Positions 17,623 to 25,045 of a DNA stretch of 64,000 nt are shown here, piece by piece; the first letter of the stretch is position 1; each line of letters opens with the position of its first letter. A model generated the notes under the pieces. That model was given only the letters and a program-made list of their open reading frames with translations. It ran no database searches and had not been told where the DNA came from. The stretch is from Bacillota bacterium (lineage in GTDB: Bacteria; Bacillota; Clostridia; Lachnospirales; Lachnospiraceae): assembly GCA_023407575.1 (NCBI GenBank), contig JAEYLX010000075.1, positions 558,001-622,000 on the forward strand, read 5' to 3'. Both the position numbers and the translations under genes were made by a program.

Positions 17623-18264
17623 TTACTGATTAGCTACGGTAAATCTTGTACCAATAAATTGTGGGTTCTCTATTTCATTCAAAATAGCAACTGCCATAGT
17701 TCCACTGGTTACTACAGATTTACCATTGGAGGAGAATAGCAAATGATCCTTCCCTACCACAGGCGTTGTTGCTTCTCCCGCAATAAAATCAGCTGAAGGA
17801 GAAACTCCTACCCAGTTTACATTTTCAATACCCCGTAAGAAATTAAGTGTTTTATAGGCTTCTGTTGGAATGGAAATCCAGGACGCAACGTCAGGTAGAG
17901 TCTTCAAGGTATCCAGAAACAGCTTATCATTTTCATCCAGTAAGCTGGCTGCTCCAAGTATAAAGAACAATCTGGGATTTTTTGTCTCACGGAAGAAACT
18001 AACAAGCTTAGCTGCCAGATCAAGATGTAAATACGCTTTATCCGGTGTTGTTGCAAAAGCGTTTACAATGACATCAAAATCTTCCAAATCAGCTTTTGTT
18101 AATTCTAATACATCTTTATTCAATACTATTACATCGTTTCCTAACAAAGATGCGGCTTTCTCTTCATTCCGTACAATTGCTGTAACCTCGTGTCCACGTG
18201 ATGTACTTTCTTTGTAGAGTGCTGTACCAGCCATGCCGGTTGCACCGATAATTGCTATTTTCAT
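17623..18264 (-). CDS. NAD(P)-binding Rossmann-fold protein, YwnB-like
   Basis: This 213-residue NmrA-type protein starts at the ATG at 18264, preceded by GGAGGT; an upstream in-frame ATG lacks such a site. The nucleotide-binding glycine loop is GATGMAGTALYKE near residue 7. SDR-like strands follow (DVIVNAFATTPD). No complete catalytic YxxxK is seen, so a sensor or reductase role is possible. It lies 46 bases after an Rrf2 regulator gene. The same pairing is, from memory, ywnA-ywnB in Bacillus, which supports a redox-responsive module. Confidence 0.85.
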   Translation of the reverse strand: MKIAIIGATGMAGTALYKESTSRGHEVTAIVRNEEKAASLLGNDVIVLNKDVLELTKADLEDFDVIVNAFATTPDKAYLHLDLAAKLVSFFRETKNPRLFFILGAASLLDENDKLFLDTLKTLPDVASWISIPTEAYKTLNFLRGIENVNWVGVSPSADFIAGEATTPVVGKDHLLFSSNGKSVVTSGTMAVAILNEIENPQFIGTRFTVANQ

Positions 18265-18310
18265 AGGGATACCTCCAATCAAAAGATAACACGACAAGTC
18301 GTTTCACTTG

Positions 18311-18724
18311 TCATGAATTAATAAATTCCTTGGTAATATCAGCCAGAGTGATGGCTGACAACTTTTCTTCTGTTGCTTTTTGTATGTTGTCAAATAAGTT
18401 CTTTAATGTTCCTTCAATCTTTGCACCTATAGGGCAGTTAAGATTGGTATTGCTGTGAATGCTAAACAAATCACTATGATCCTCTACCGCCAGAAACACA
18501 TCCAAAACTGAAATATCCTCTGCTTTTCTTGCAAGGCCTGTTACACCAAGCTTGGTACTGGTTTTGATTAACTTTGCATTTTTTAATCGGCTCATTAATC
18601 GGCGGACCAGAGCAGGATTTGTATTAATGCTGGAAGCAATGTAATCAGATGTGATTGTTGGTTCCTCCATTAGAGCAATCACGCTTAATATATGAATACT
18701 TACAGATAGTTTTGTTGAATACAT
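18311..18724 (-). CDS. Rrf2 family transcriptional regulator, YwnA-like
   Basis: This 137-residue winged-helix regulator shows the Rrf2 signature (HILSVIALMEE, SDYIASSINTNPALVRRLMSRL). Only one cysteine (LNCPIG) is present in the region where iron-sulfur Rrf2 proteins carry three, so a 2Fe-2S cluster is unlikely and single-thiol sensing more likely. AAAGGAGGCG precedes the ATG. It is immediately upstream of, and probably controls, the YwnB-like gene. Confidence 0.9.
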   Translation of the reverse strand: MYSTKLSVSIHILSVIALMEEPTITSDYIASSINTNPALVRRLMSRLKNAKLIKTSTKLGVTGLARKAEDISVLDVFLAVEDHSDLFSIHSNTNLNCPIGAKIEGTLKNLFDNIQKATEEKLSAITLADITKEFINS

Positions 18725-18828
18725 AAGCGCCTCCTTTTGTAACCATTATAGTTACAATTATATTTTTTGTCAAGGAAATAATTTTGCAAAGCTTAGCTAC
18801 TAATCAATAACTGCGAAGTTTGAGTAAA

Positions 18829-19746
18829 TTATCTATATCCATTTGCATTCGCAGGCTTACCAGCATCAGCAACTTCAACTGCATACCTCCAGCTATCCGG
18901 TTGAGAACCATCCAGATCCTTAAAATTATAAACCTTTGCTAATTGCCCACTTGAAAGAGACTGACCATTCCATCTTTTTAATTCCGGGTCTAAAGCTAGC
19001 GCAACCACAGCTCGTCCCACATATCTTGGTGTTTCAGAGATTATAAAATGAGGTTCCTTCTCTGTCGCATCACGCCAGTTTTCTTCTTTCACACCAAAGT
19101 TATCTAACATCATCTCCGAACGAAGCCAGCCTGGGGTTAACGCTACTGCGGTACACCCATATACCTCAAGTTCTTTCGCTTGTGCCCAACCGATACGATT
19201 AACGGACGCTTTGGTTAAGTCATAAAATAAAGGACAACGGTAATTCTTTGCATTATATTCTGTTGTACCATCGGTCATCTCAACCACTAGTCCACCACTA
19301 TTTTTTATTAGTAGGGGGAGTGCAAAGTGACTTGTTATAATATGTGTATCAATGGCAAGCCTTAGCATATGTAGGCCATCTTCCAGTGAATGCTTCCAAA
19401 CAGGAGCATTCCACTCAACTAAATTTTCACCTCCCCACACATCATTAACCAGAACATCCAGCCGTCCTTGTTCACGGTCAATTCGCTCTATAAGCCTTTG
19501 AACTTGTTCAGGATCCAAATGATCAACCTGGACCGCAATTCCCTGTCCCCCTGCTGCATTTACAAGTTCCGCTGTTTCTTCAATGGTTTCAGGACGATTA
19601 TACTCTGAACGCTGGGTGCGTGTCGTACGACCTGTAACATAAACAGTAAAGCCAGCTGCTCCTAATTCAATGGCAATTCCTCGACCTGCGCCACGTGTTG
19701 CACCTGCAACCAAAGCAACCCTTTTATCCTCATTATTTTTAATCAT
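18829..19746 (-). CDS. Short-chain dehydrogenase/reductase
   Basis: This 305-residue classical SDR has the cofactor motif GATRGAGRGIA, with VTGRTTR behind it suggesting NADP preference. It has a DVLVNDVWGG segment in place of the usual NNAG, and catalytic YDLTKASVNR (YxxxK). AAAAGGAG precedes the ATG. It is transcribed divergently from a WYL-domain regulator, with a palindrome between them, so that regulator probably controls it. The substrate is unknown. Confidence 0.9.
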   Translation of the reverse strand: MIKNNEDKRVALVAGATRGAGRGIAIELGAAGFTVYVTGRTTRTQRSEYNRPETIEETAELVNAAGGQGIAVQVDHLDPEQVQRLIERIDREQGRLDVLVNDVWGGENLVEWNAPVWKHSLEDGLHMLRLAIDTHIITSHFALPLLIKNSGGLVVEMTDGTTEYNAKNYRCPLFYDLTKASVNRIGWAQAKELEVYGCTAVALTPGWLRSEMMLDNFGVKEENWRDATEKEPHFIISETPRYVGRAVVALALDPELKRWNGQSLSSGQLAKVYNFKDLDGSQPDSWRYAVEVADAGKPANANGYR

Positions 19747-19790
19747 AAACTTCTCTCCTTTTTATTTTTATGGTATGATAACTATAACAA

Positions 19791-19822
19791 AAAATTGTTG
19801 ACACCATCGTGACAACAATTTT
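19791..19822. promoter_or_regulatory. 32-bp palindromic operator between SDR and WYL regulator
   Basis: AAAATTGTTG and CAACAATTTT form perfect 10-base arms around a 12-base centre that itself contains CAC/GTG. It lies midway in the 102-base divergent gap and overlaps a plus-strand TTGACA (19797-19802). This is the expected place for control of both genes by the WYL regulator. Confidence 0.75.
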
Positions 19823-19848
19823 CAAGTAAAAAAATTTTAGGAGATATT

Positions 19849-20808
19849 ATGAGAGTGCATAGACTAATTTCTATCTTGTTATTGATAGAATCCAATGGGA
19901 TTATGAAAGCCCGGGATATTGCTGCGAAGCTTGAGATATCCTTAAGAACAGTTTATAGGGATATTGATTCTCTATGTGAAGCAGGCATTCCGTTAGCCAC
20001 AACGCCGGGTCCAAACGGTGGAATTTATCTTATGGAGGGTTATTCTGGAGGAATCGATTTTCTTCAAGAGGAGGACATTATCAACCTTTATATCAACAGC
20101 CTTGGAATAATACCTGATAAACATAGTGATATGTCCATGAAATTGAATAACACCTTAATGAAATTGCAGAAGAATTTCTCCCCAAATCAAATTACTGAAT
20201 TACATAAAGTAAAGAAAAGATTTCATTTCGATGATACCCTTTGGTGGGGGAAAAGGCCTGGAATGAATGACATTGATCGTATGATATATGCCGTTCTTCA
20301 GTCAAAATGTCTGGAAATCACATATTCAAAGTATAATGATGTGACTTCCATACGAATAATTCACCCCTACGGTATCGTCGTAAAACGAATGGATTGGTAT
20401 CTGGTGGGATACTGTGAAAAAAACAAAATGATACGAAGCTTTAAATGTGACCGCATTCTGGAAAGCAAAGTATTAAATGAATCCTTTGAAGTTCCGGAAG
20501 ATTTTTCAATCGAAAACTACTGGAGTACAGCTCAAGCTAAATTTAAAGCTTTAAAACAGGAAGAAACATACCCAGTAGTTATAAAGCTTGCAAAAAGTAA
20601 AACTGATCTTCTTGCAAACCTGGATGTACTTGCAATTAAAGCAGAGGAAGACTTTCTATTCGCAACGATTAATCTGCACAAATATCAGTTTGCAATTGAC
20701 GAAATCATGAAACTTGTTCGCTATGTAGAGGTTATGGAACCTATTGAATTAAGAACTATTATTGAAAGTGAGCTTAACAGAATTATATTGAATTATAGCC
20801 CACTGTAA
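19849..20808 (+). CDS. HTH/WYL-domain transcriptional regulator (YafY type)
   Basis: This 319-residue regulator has an N-terminal winged helix (residues 1-60: LISILLLIESNG, AKLEISLRTVYRDIDSL) and a WYL ligand-binding domain (about 140-220: LEITYSK, VVKRMDWYLVGYCE, FKCDRI). A C-terminal WCX-like extension follows. TTTTAGGAGAT precedes the ATG. It is divergent from an SDR gene and shares a palindrome with it. The ligand is not known. Confidence 0.92.
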   Translation: MRVHRLISILLLIESNGIMKARDIAAKLEISLRTVYRDIDSLCEAGIPLATTPGPNGGIYLMEGYSGGIDFLQEEDIINLYINSLGIIPDKHSDMSMKLNNTLMKLQKNFSPNQITELHKVKKRFHFDDTLWWGKRPGMNDIDRMIYAVLQSKCLEITYSKYNDVTSIRIIHPYGIVVKRMDWYLVGYCEKNKMIRSFKCDRILESKVLNESFEVPEDFSIENYWSTAQAKFKALKQEETYPVVIKLAKSKTDLLANLDVLAIKAEEDFLFATINLHKYQFAIDEIMKLVRYVEVMEPIELRTIIESELNRIILNYSPL

Positions 20809-20871
20809 GTGTGCCGCAATCACTAAAAGATGTCACAGCTTTCTACTTGAAAATAAACACACAGCAAAATT

Positions 20872-21612
20872 CTATTCTATGCTATCAAGAATACGTTTCA
20901 CTTGACGGGTAGCTTTCCCCAGTTCTTCGTCTAATATCATATGTCCACTATAATTAAAATCTACTACTTCGAATAAGTTAACATATAAATTGTATTTCCT
21001 TATATCTTCCTCCGTAAGATTGGAAGGAATGTCCGACTGTAGGTCAGTTCCTCGAAACAGCCACACCGGACAGTTCATCTCTTGAAAAACAGAGTAAAAT
21101 TCCTTATAAATTGATTCAGCTTCTATCCCTTCTAGCGCACGAGTATTTATATAATTATCCAGACGATTTCCATTATAGGTTAGATTCCCCCAGAACTTAG
21201 CTGCTCCCTTTTCTAATTTAGAGTGAATAGCCGGATAATCTATAATTATGATTCCTTTTGCTACTTTTAAATTCATGGATAAATAACCAAGCATATAAGA
21301 TACACCCTTAGAAAAACCTAAAAACACTGGTTTATGAATTGGCTCATTTTCAAGTACACAAGCAAGATCTGACATATGATCATTCCAATTATATCCTGTT
21401 TCTGGAGTGCTGCTGTTGCCGCGTCCTCTATAACTTAATACCATGCAATGTCTTCCTGACAGCCGTGAAATCAGTGGAAATGCCCGTTGTGCAGGTTCCC
21501 ATATTCCCATGGATATTATTAAAGTGGGTTTTTCATTTACTTGATTGCTCACATAATACTCAATTTCAACTCCATTATTATCCACTACTTTTCTTACCAG
21601 ATTCTCTTCCAT
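20872..21612 (-). CDS. Alpha/beta hydrolase
   Basis: This 246-residue protein has the alpha/beta-hydrolase fold. The nucleophile elbow is GFSKGVSY (Ser in GxSxG) and the likely catalytic His is in NYSGHMILDEE. Preceding strands match the family (PTLIISMGIWEP, HCMVLSYRGRGNS). No signal peptide is seen. AAAGGAG precedes the ATG. It converges with the WYL regulator gene and stands alone. Esterase, lipase or dehalogenase roles are all possible. Confidence 0.87.
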   Translation of the reverse strand: MEENLVRKVVDNNGVEIEYYVSNQVNEKPTLIISMGIWEPAQRAFPLISRLSGRHCMVLSYRGRGNSSTPETGYNWNDHMSDLACVLENEPIHKPVFLGFSKGVSYMLGYLSMNLKVAKGIIIIDYPAIHSKLEKGAAKFWGNLTYNGNRLDNYINTRALEGIEAESIYKEFYSVFQEMNCPVWLFRGTDLQSDIPSNLTEEDIRKYNLYVNLFEVVDFNYSGHMILDEELGKATRQVKRILDSIE

Positions 21613-21747
21613 TTCTAAATCTCCTTTATTTATAATAAGATCCTTAATATAATTCCCTACGCTAACCAGGTTACCGTATATCTTTTAAAAACAACTAATA
21701 ATACCTGATTTATTTTCATACTATTTAATAAAAACCTGAGGTTTCTT

Positions 21748-23028
21748 ATGATTATACATGTAGTTCAGGCAGGGGAAACAATTGATACAATCGCACAAAA
21801 ATACGAAAAGTCTGTTGAAAGTATAATTCAAGATAATGAATTAGTAAATCCGTATAATTTAGCTATTGGTCAAGCTATTGTTATTGTGTATCCAAAAGTA
21901 GTGTATACCATTCAGGAAGGGGATACCCTTGAAGGGATTGCAAGTACCTATAACGTATCTATAATGCAGTTATTAAGAAATAATCCTTATCTTGCTGATC
22001 GAGAATATATTTTCCCTGGAGAGACCATCGTGATAAGTTATGATGATGCACCTAAACCTGATATTACAACAAACGGTTATGCCTTCCCGTATATTAACAG
22101 GTCTATATTAAAAAAGACTTTACCGTTTCTAACCTATCTCTCTATTTTTAGCTACTCTATTTCAGCAGAAGGTGAATTAAATGTTATAGATGATACAGAA
22201 CTCATTAATCTTGCTAAGGCCTACGGCGTAGCTCCGATTATGGTAATTTCAAATATTACAGAAACTGGAGTAGCCAACACTGCTATCCTGCATAGTCTAC
22301 TGAATGATCCTGAGAAAGTAAAAATATTAACTGATAATGTTCTTACCATATTAGAAACAAAAGGGTACTATGGTGTAAATATTGATATTCCCTATATACC
22401 TCCAGAAGACACCCAGGTGTTTAATGATATTATATCTCAAATATCGGAACGATTACACAACGAAAATTTTAAAATTTTTATTACAATAACTCCCATCACC
22501 TTTGAAATCTATTCAGAAGCAAATCATCAAATTCCAGACATTACACAAATCGGCGAGAAGGTCGATGGAGTGAATTTATTATCTTATTCCTGGGGCCGCT
22601 CGTATGATGTCCCGATTGAAATCATTCCCTTCTATGTATTTCGATTTTTACTAAATCTTAATAATAAATCAGGTGTACTGGGAAAAACAACAATAGGTAT
22701 CTCTACAATAGGCTATATTGCAGAAATTCCTATTATAGAAGGTGTTTCAAATGCAATTTCCATTACTGATACTAATGCTGTTATATTGGCAAGCGATTCG
22801 GGTTCTACGATATACTATAATCAAATAAACCAAACCTCCTATTTTTATTTGTTTAATTACGACAAGAATTATTTCATCTACTTTAATGATGCAAGGGGGA
22901 TAGATGCTCGAACCCAGCTAGTGCCTGAATATGGCTTAAACGGTATAACTATTTGGAATATCATGAATTATTTTGCGCAGATGTTTCTTGTTATTAATAC
23001 GCAATACTCCATAAGAAAGGTTCTATAA
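21748..23028 (+). CDS. LysM-LysM-GH18 protein (spore cortex hydrolase SleL/YaaH-like), catalytic Glu missing
   Basis: Two LysM peptidoglycan/chitin-binding repeats fill residues 1-95 (IHVVQAGETIDTIAQKY; VVYTIQEGDTLEGIASTY). A GH18-type TIM barrel follows (about 105-425). The family's relatives are spore-coat cortex-lytic N-acetylglucosaminidases. At the active-site strand the protein reads YYGVNIDIPYIPPED, where SleL/YaaH proteins have IDFE; the catalytic Glu is thus Pro. The protein may be an inactive peptidoglycan-binding relative. The gene has TGAGGT before its ATG. A DUF624 relic starts right at its 3' end. Confidence 0.9.
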   Translation: MIIHVVQAGETIDTIAQKYEKSVESIIQDNELVNPYNLAIGQAIVIVYPKVVYTIQEGDTLEGIASTYNVSIMQLLRNNPYLADREYIFPGETIVISYDDAPKPDITTNGYAFPYINRSILKKTLPFLTYLSIFSYSISAEGELNVIDDTELINLAKAYGVAPIMVISNITETGVANTAILHSLLNDPEKVKILTDNVLTILETKGYYGVNIDIPYIPPEDTQVFNDIISQISERLHNENFKIFITITPITFEIYSEANHQIPDITQIGEKVDGVNLLSYSWGRSYDVPIEIIPFYVFRFLLNLNNKSGVLGKTTIGISTIGYIAEIPIIEGVSNAISITDTNAVILASDSGSTIYYNQINQTSYFYLFNYDKNYFIYFNDARGIDARTQLVPEYGLNGITIWNIMNYFAQMFLVINTQYSIRKVL

Positions 23029-23305
23029 CATATTAACAAGGTTACATCTCAAATTAATAGTAGTTACTTGTTGTTCCATTTATATCTTTCCTCTATTAGC
23101 CAGGTTCAAAAATAGTTTTCTTCAAACAATAAAAAATGCCATTTATATTGCTTTAACACACGTTAAAGCAACAATATTACTTTTGATAATTCATGCCTTG
23201 GCTCTCAGTTTTCTATATTTTTTCCCTCCGAGTAAAATATTTATGATTTTGATTGGTTTTTCCTTTCTGGCATACTGCAATTCCTATTTCCGCGCGTGCA
23301 ACTGA
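23021..23305 (+). pseudogene. Relic of a YesL-like (DUF624) membrane protein
   Basis: An open frame of 94 codons with no start begins inside the last codons of the LysM-GH18 gene, in another frame, and ends at a TGA at 23303. It encodes two membrane spans and the family hallmark between them: PLLARFKNSFLQTIKNAIYI, then LSFLYFFPPSKIFMILIGF. Compared with intact YesL proteins (about 210 residues) the N-terminal half is gone. YesL genes usually accompany YesM/YesN sugar systems, so it may be debris of a third such cluster. Confidence 0.65.
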
Positions 23306-23328
23306 GTATTGTTAGCCCATCGGGTTTT

Positions 23329-23366
23329 TATATCATAGAAAATTCGAAGGAATATCCTATGATATA
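23329..23366. repeat. Inverted repeat beside terminator
   Basis: TATATCATAG (23329-23338) and CTATGATATA (23357-23366) are perfect 10-base inverted arms with an 18-base centre. The second arm abuts the terminator at 23368. A possible operator or second hairpin; no role is evident. Confidence 0.4.
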
Positions 23367-23367
23367 T

Positions 23368-23407
23368 AAAAGGGATTGGTTACCCTAACGGTTAACCAAT
23401 CCCTTTT
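23368..23407. terminator. Bidirectional terminator
   Basis: AAAAGGGATTGGTTA and TAACCAATCCCTTTT form a near-perfect stem. It has T-runs on both strands and lies between the plus-strand GH18 gene/DUF624 relic and the minus-strand TetR gene. Confidence 0.85.
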
Positions 23408-23462
23408 ATTGAGTTTTAAGTTGATAACATAGTAATTTCTAAGTAATAATGTAAAAACAGAT

Positions 23463-24086
23463 TTACTGAAACATCTCCATAAAAACTTGAAATTCACCTT
23501 CTTTGGTCCCAAATATCCTCTCTGCATTACATAAAAATGCCTGGACCTTTCTTGGATATTCTTCTGTTTTCCATTCAAAGGTATCACAATCAAACATCAT
23601 ATGCCCCAGAAGCAATACAGCTTCCGTACATTCTTTCGGAAAGTCTGTATGAAAAATCCCCTGCACCTCTGCTTCTTCTACTGCACCTTCCAAAACCCCT
23701 GTCATTTTAGTTAACATAGCTTTTCGATATTGTTGCTCTAGCTTAGCATTCTCCACTTTGTGCAACTCTTCTGCCAATCTATGCGCGCCTTCAAATTTCG
23801 GAGTTTGAGCCATGATAGCCAGCACAATTCGTTTTAATAACGGGATGGATTGCTCCAATAAAATATGTTCCGCTCTGGCAGCTCCTTCCTCTACAATATC
23901 CATAATAATCGTTTGTAGCACTTCCTCTTTTGTAGAAAAATAATAATAAAAAGTTCCCTTTGCAATATCCACGATTTTTAAGATATCATTGACAGAAGTC
24001 TGATCATATCCCTTCTGTATAAATAACTTTCTTGCGGTAAGCAGGATTTCTTTCCTTCTTTCCTCTCCATCCTTAATTGTTTTCAT
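23463..24086 (-). CDS. TetR family transcriptional regulator
   Basis: This 207-residue regulator has a TetR DNA-binding domain (residues 10-55: ILLTARKLFIQKGYDQTSV, VDIAKGTFYYYFSTKEE). The start at 24086 was chosen because GAGGA stands before it; an ATG 15 bases upstream has no ribosome site. It lies downstream of an ABC exporter operon on the same strand after a gap of about 200 bases, and it may repress that operon through the palindrome at 27443-27467. The ligand is unknown. Confidence 0.92.
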   Translation of the reverse strand: MKTIKDGEERRKEILLTARKLFIQKGYDQTSVNDILKIVDIAKGTFYYYFSTKEEVLQTIIMDIVEEGAARAEHILLEQSIPLLKRIVLAIMAQTPKFEGAHRLAEELHKVENAKLEQQYRKAMLTKMTGVLEGAVEEAEVQGIFHTDFPKECTEAVLLLGHMMFDCDTFEWKTEEYPRKVQAFLCNAERIFGTKEGEFQVFMEMFQ

Positions 24087-24302
24087 AAATAGTATCCTCA
24101 TTTCGAAGCATCGAATACTCCTGATGCTATTCCTATAGTTCGTAACTAACTCTCCCTATTATAATCCAAAACTCTCTTTCTGTGAATTCTTATATAATCA
24201 TTCTAGGTTATTTCCTTATATTTTGCAGTATGATGCTTTGCGGTACGATACCTACATAATGCAAGATAACAATATTAACTCTGAAGCTTTCTATCTTTCT
24301 TT

Positions 24303-25034
24303 TTACTTATTAAGAAATTGCAGTCCTTTCAACCATTTATCCAGTTCTAATTCACGATTATCACCAGTTTTAAATTCTTTACTTGCAGCAATCTGTCCAT
24401 CCTTTATATATAGGATCTTTTTTGCTTTCACTGCAACTCTTGAGTCATGTGTAACTGTCATAATTGTCATTCCGCCTCTGTTTAGTACTGTTAAAATTTC
24501 TAAAACCTGATCTGTTGCCTCAGAATTAAGTGCACCAGTAGGCTCATCTAAAAAGAGAATTTCAGGATTATTAATCATAGCCCTACAAATAGAGGCTCTT
24601 TGAAGCTGTCCACCTGAAACTTCTTTTATATCACGGTTTTCTACTCCGGTAATCTCCATTTGTTCCATTAGTCTAGATGCACGTTTTCTAATATTCTCTG
24701 GGGACTCCTTCTTCGCCACGAGTCCCGGCAGAATTATATTATCAAAAATAGTTAGATTTTTAAGCATATGCGCATTCTGAAATACAAAGCCCATCTTTAA
24801 AAGCCTAAACTTAGACAAGTCATTTTCCTGCAACTGGGTAAGATTCACATCGTCAAATATTACATTTCCCTCGCTAATATGGTCCATTCCGCTAATACTA
24901 TAAAGAAGAGTTGATTTTCCAGACCCTGATGGTCCCATTACTGCAGTAAAATCCCCTTTTCTAATATCAAAGGATATTTTATTCAAAATTTTGGTATCCT
25001 GAAAGGACTTACTAATTTGTTCTACTTTTATCAT
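24303..25034 (-). CDS. ABC transporter ATP-binding protein (LolD/MacB/BceA type)
   Basis: This 243-residue ATPase shows Walker A GPSGSGKST, signature VSGGQLQRA, Walker B ILFLDEPTGALNS and the switch His (VTHDSR). The GALNS after Walker B is typical of ATPases that partner FtsX-type permeases. AAGGAGG precedes the ATG, and the gene begins 11 bases after the permease gene, so the two form one complex. Likely roles are peptide, antibiotic or lipid export or resistance. Confidence 0.95.
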   Translation of the reverse strand: MIKVEQISKSFQDTKILNKISFDIRKGDFTAVMGPSGSGKSTLLYSISGMDHISEGNVIFDDVNLTQLQENDLSKFRLLKMGFVFQNAHMLKNLTIFDNIILPGLVAKKESPENIRKRASRLMEQMEITGVENRDIKEVSGGQLQRASICRAMINNPEILFLDEPTGALNSEATDQVLEILTVLNRGGMTIMTVTHDSRVAVKAKKILYIKDGQIAASKEFKTGDNRELELDKWLKGLQFLNK

Positions 25035-25045
25035 GTTCAGCCTCC

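Noticed and set aside
23329..23366. Candidate attachment site beside the terminator
   Set aside because: It is only a 10-base inverted repeat, with no integrase gene or direct-repeat partner in the window.
23357..23593. Minus-strand 78-codon ORF
   Set aside because: It overlaps the TetR gene in another frame and includes the terminator hairpin.
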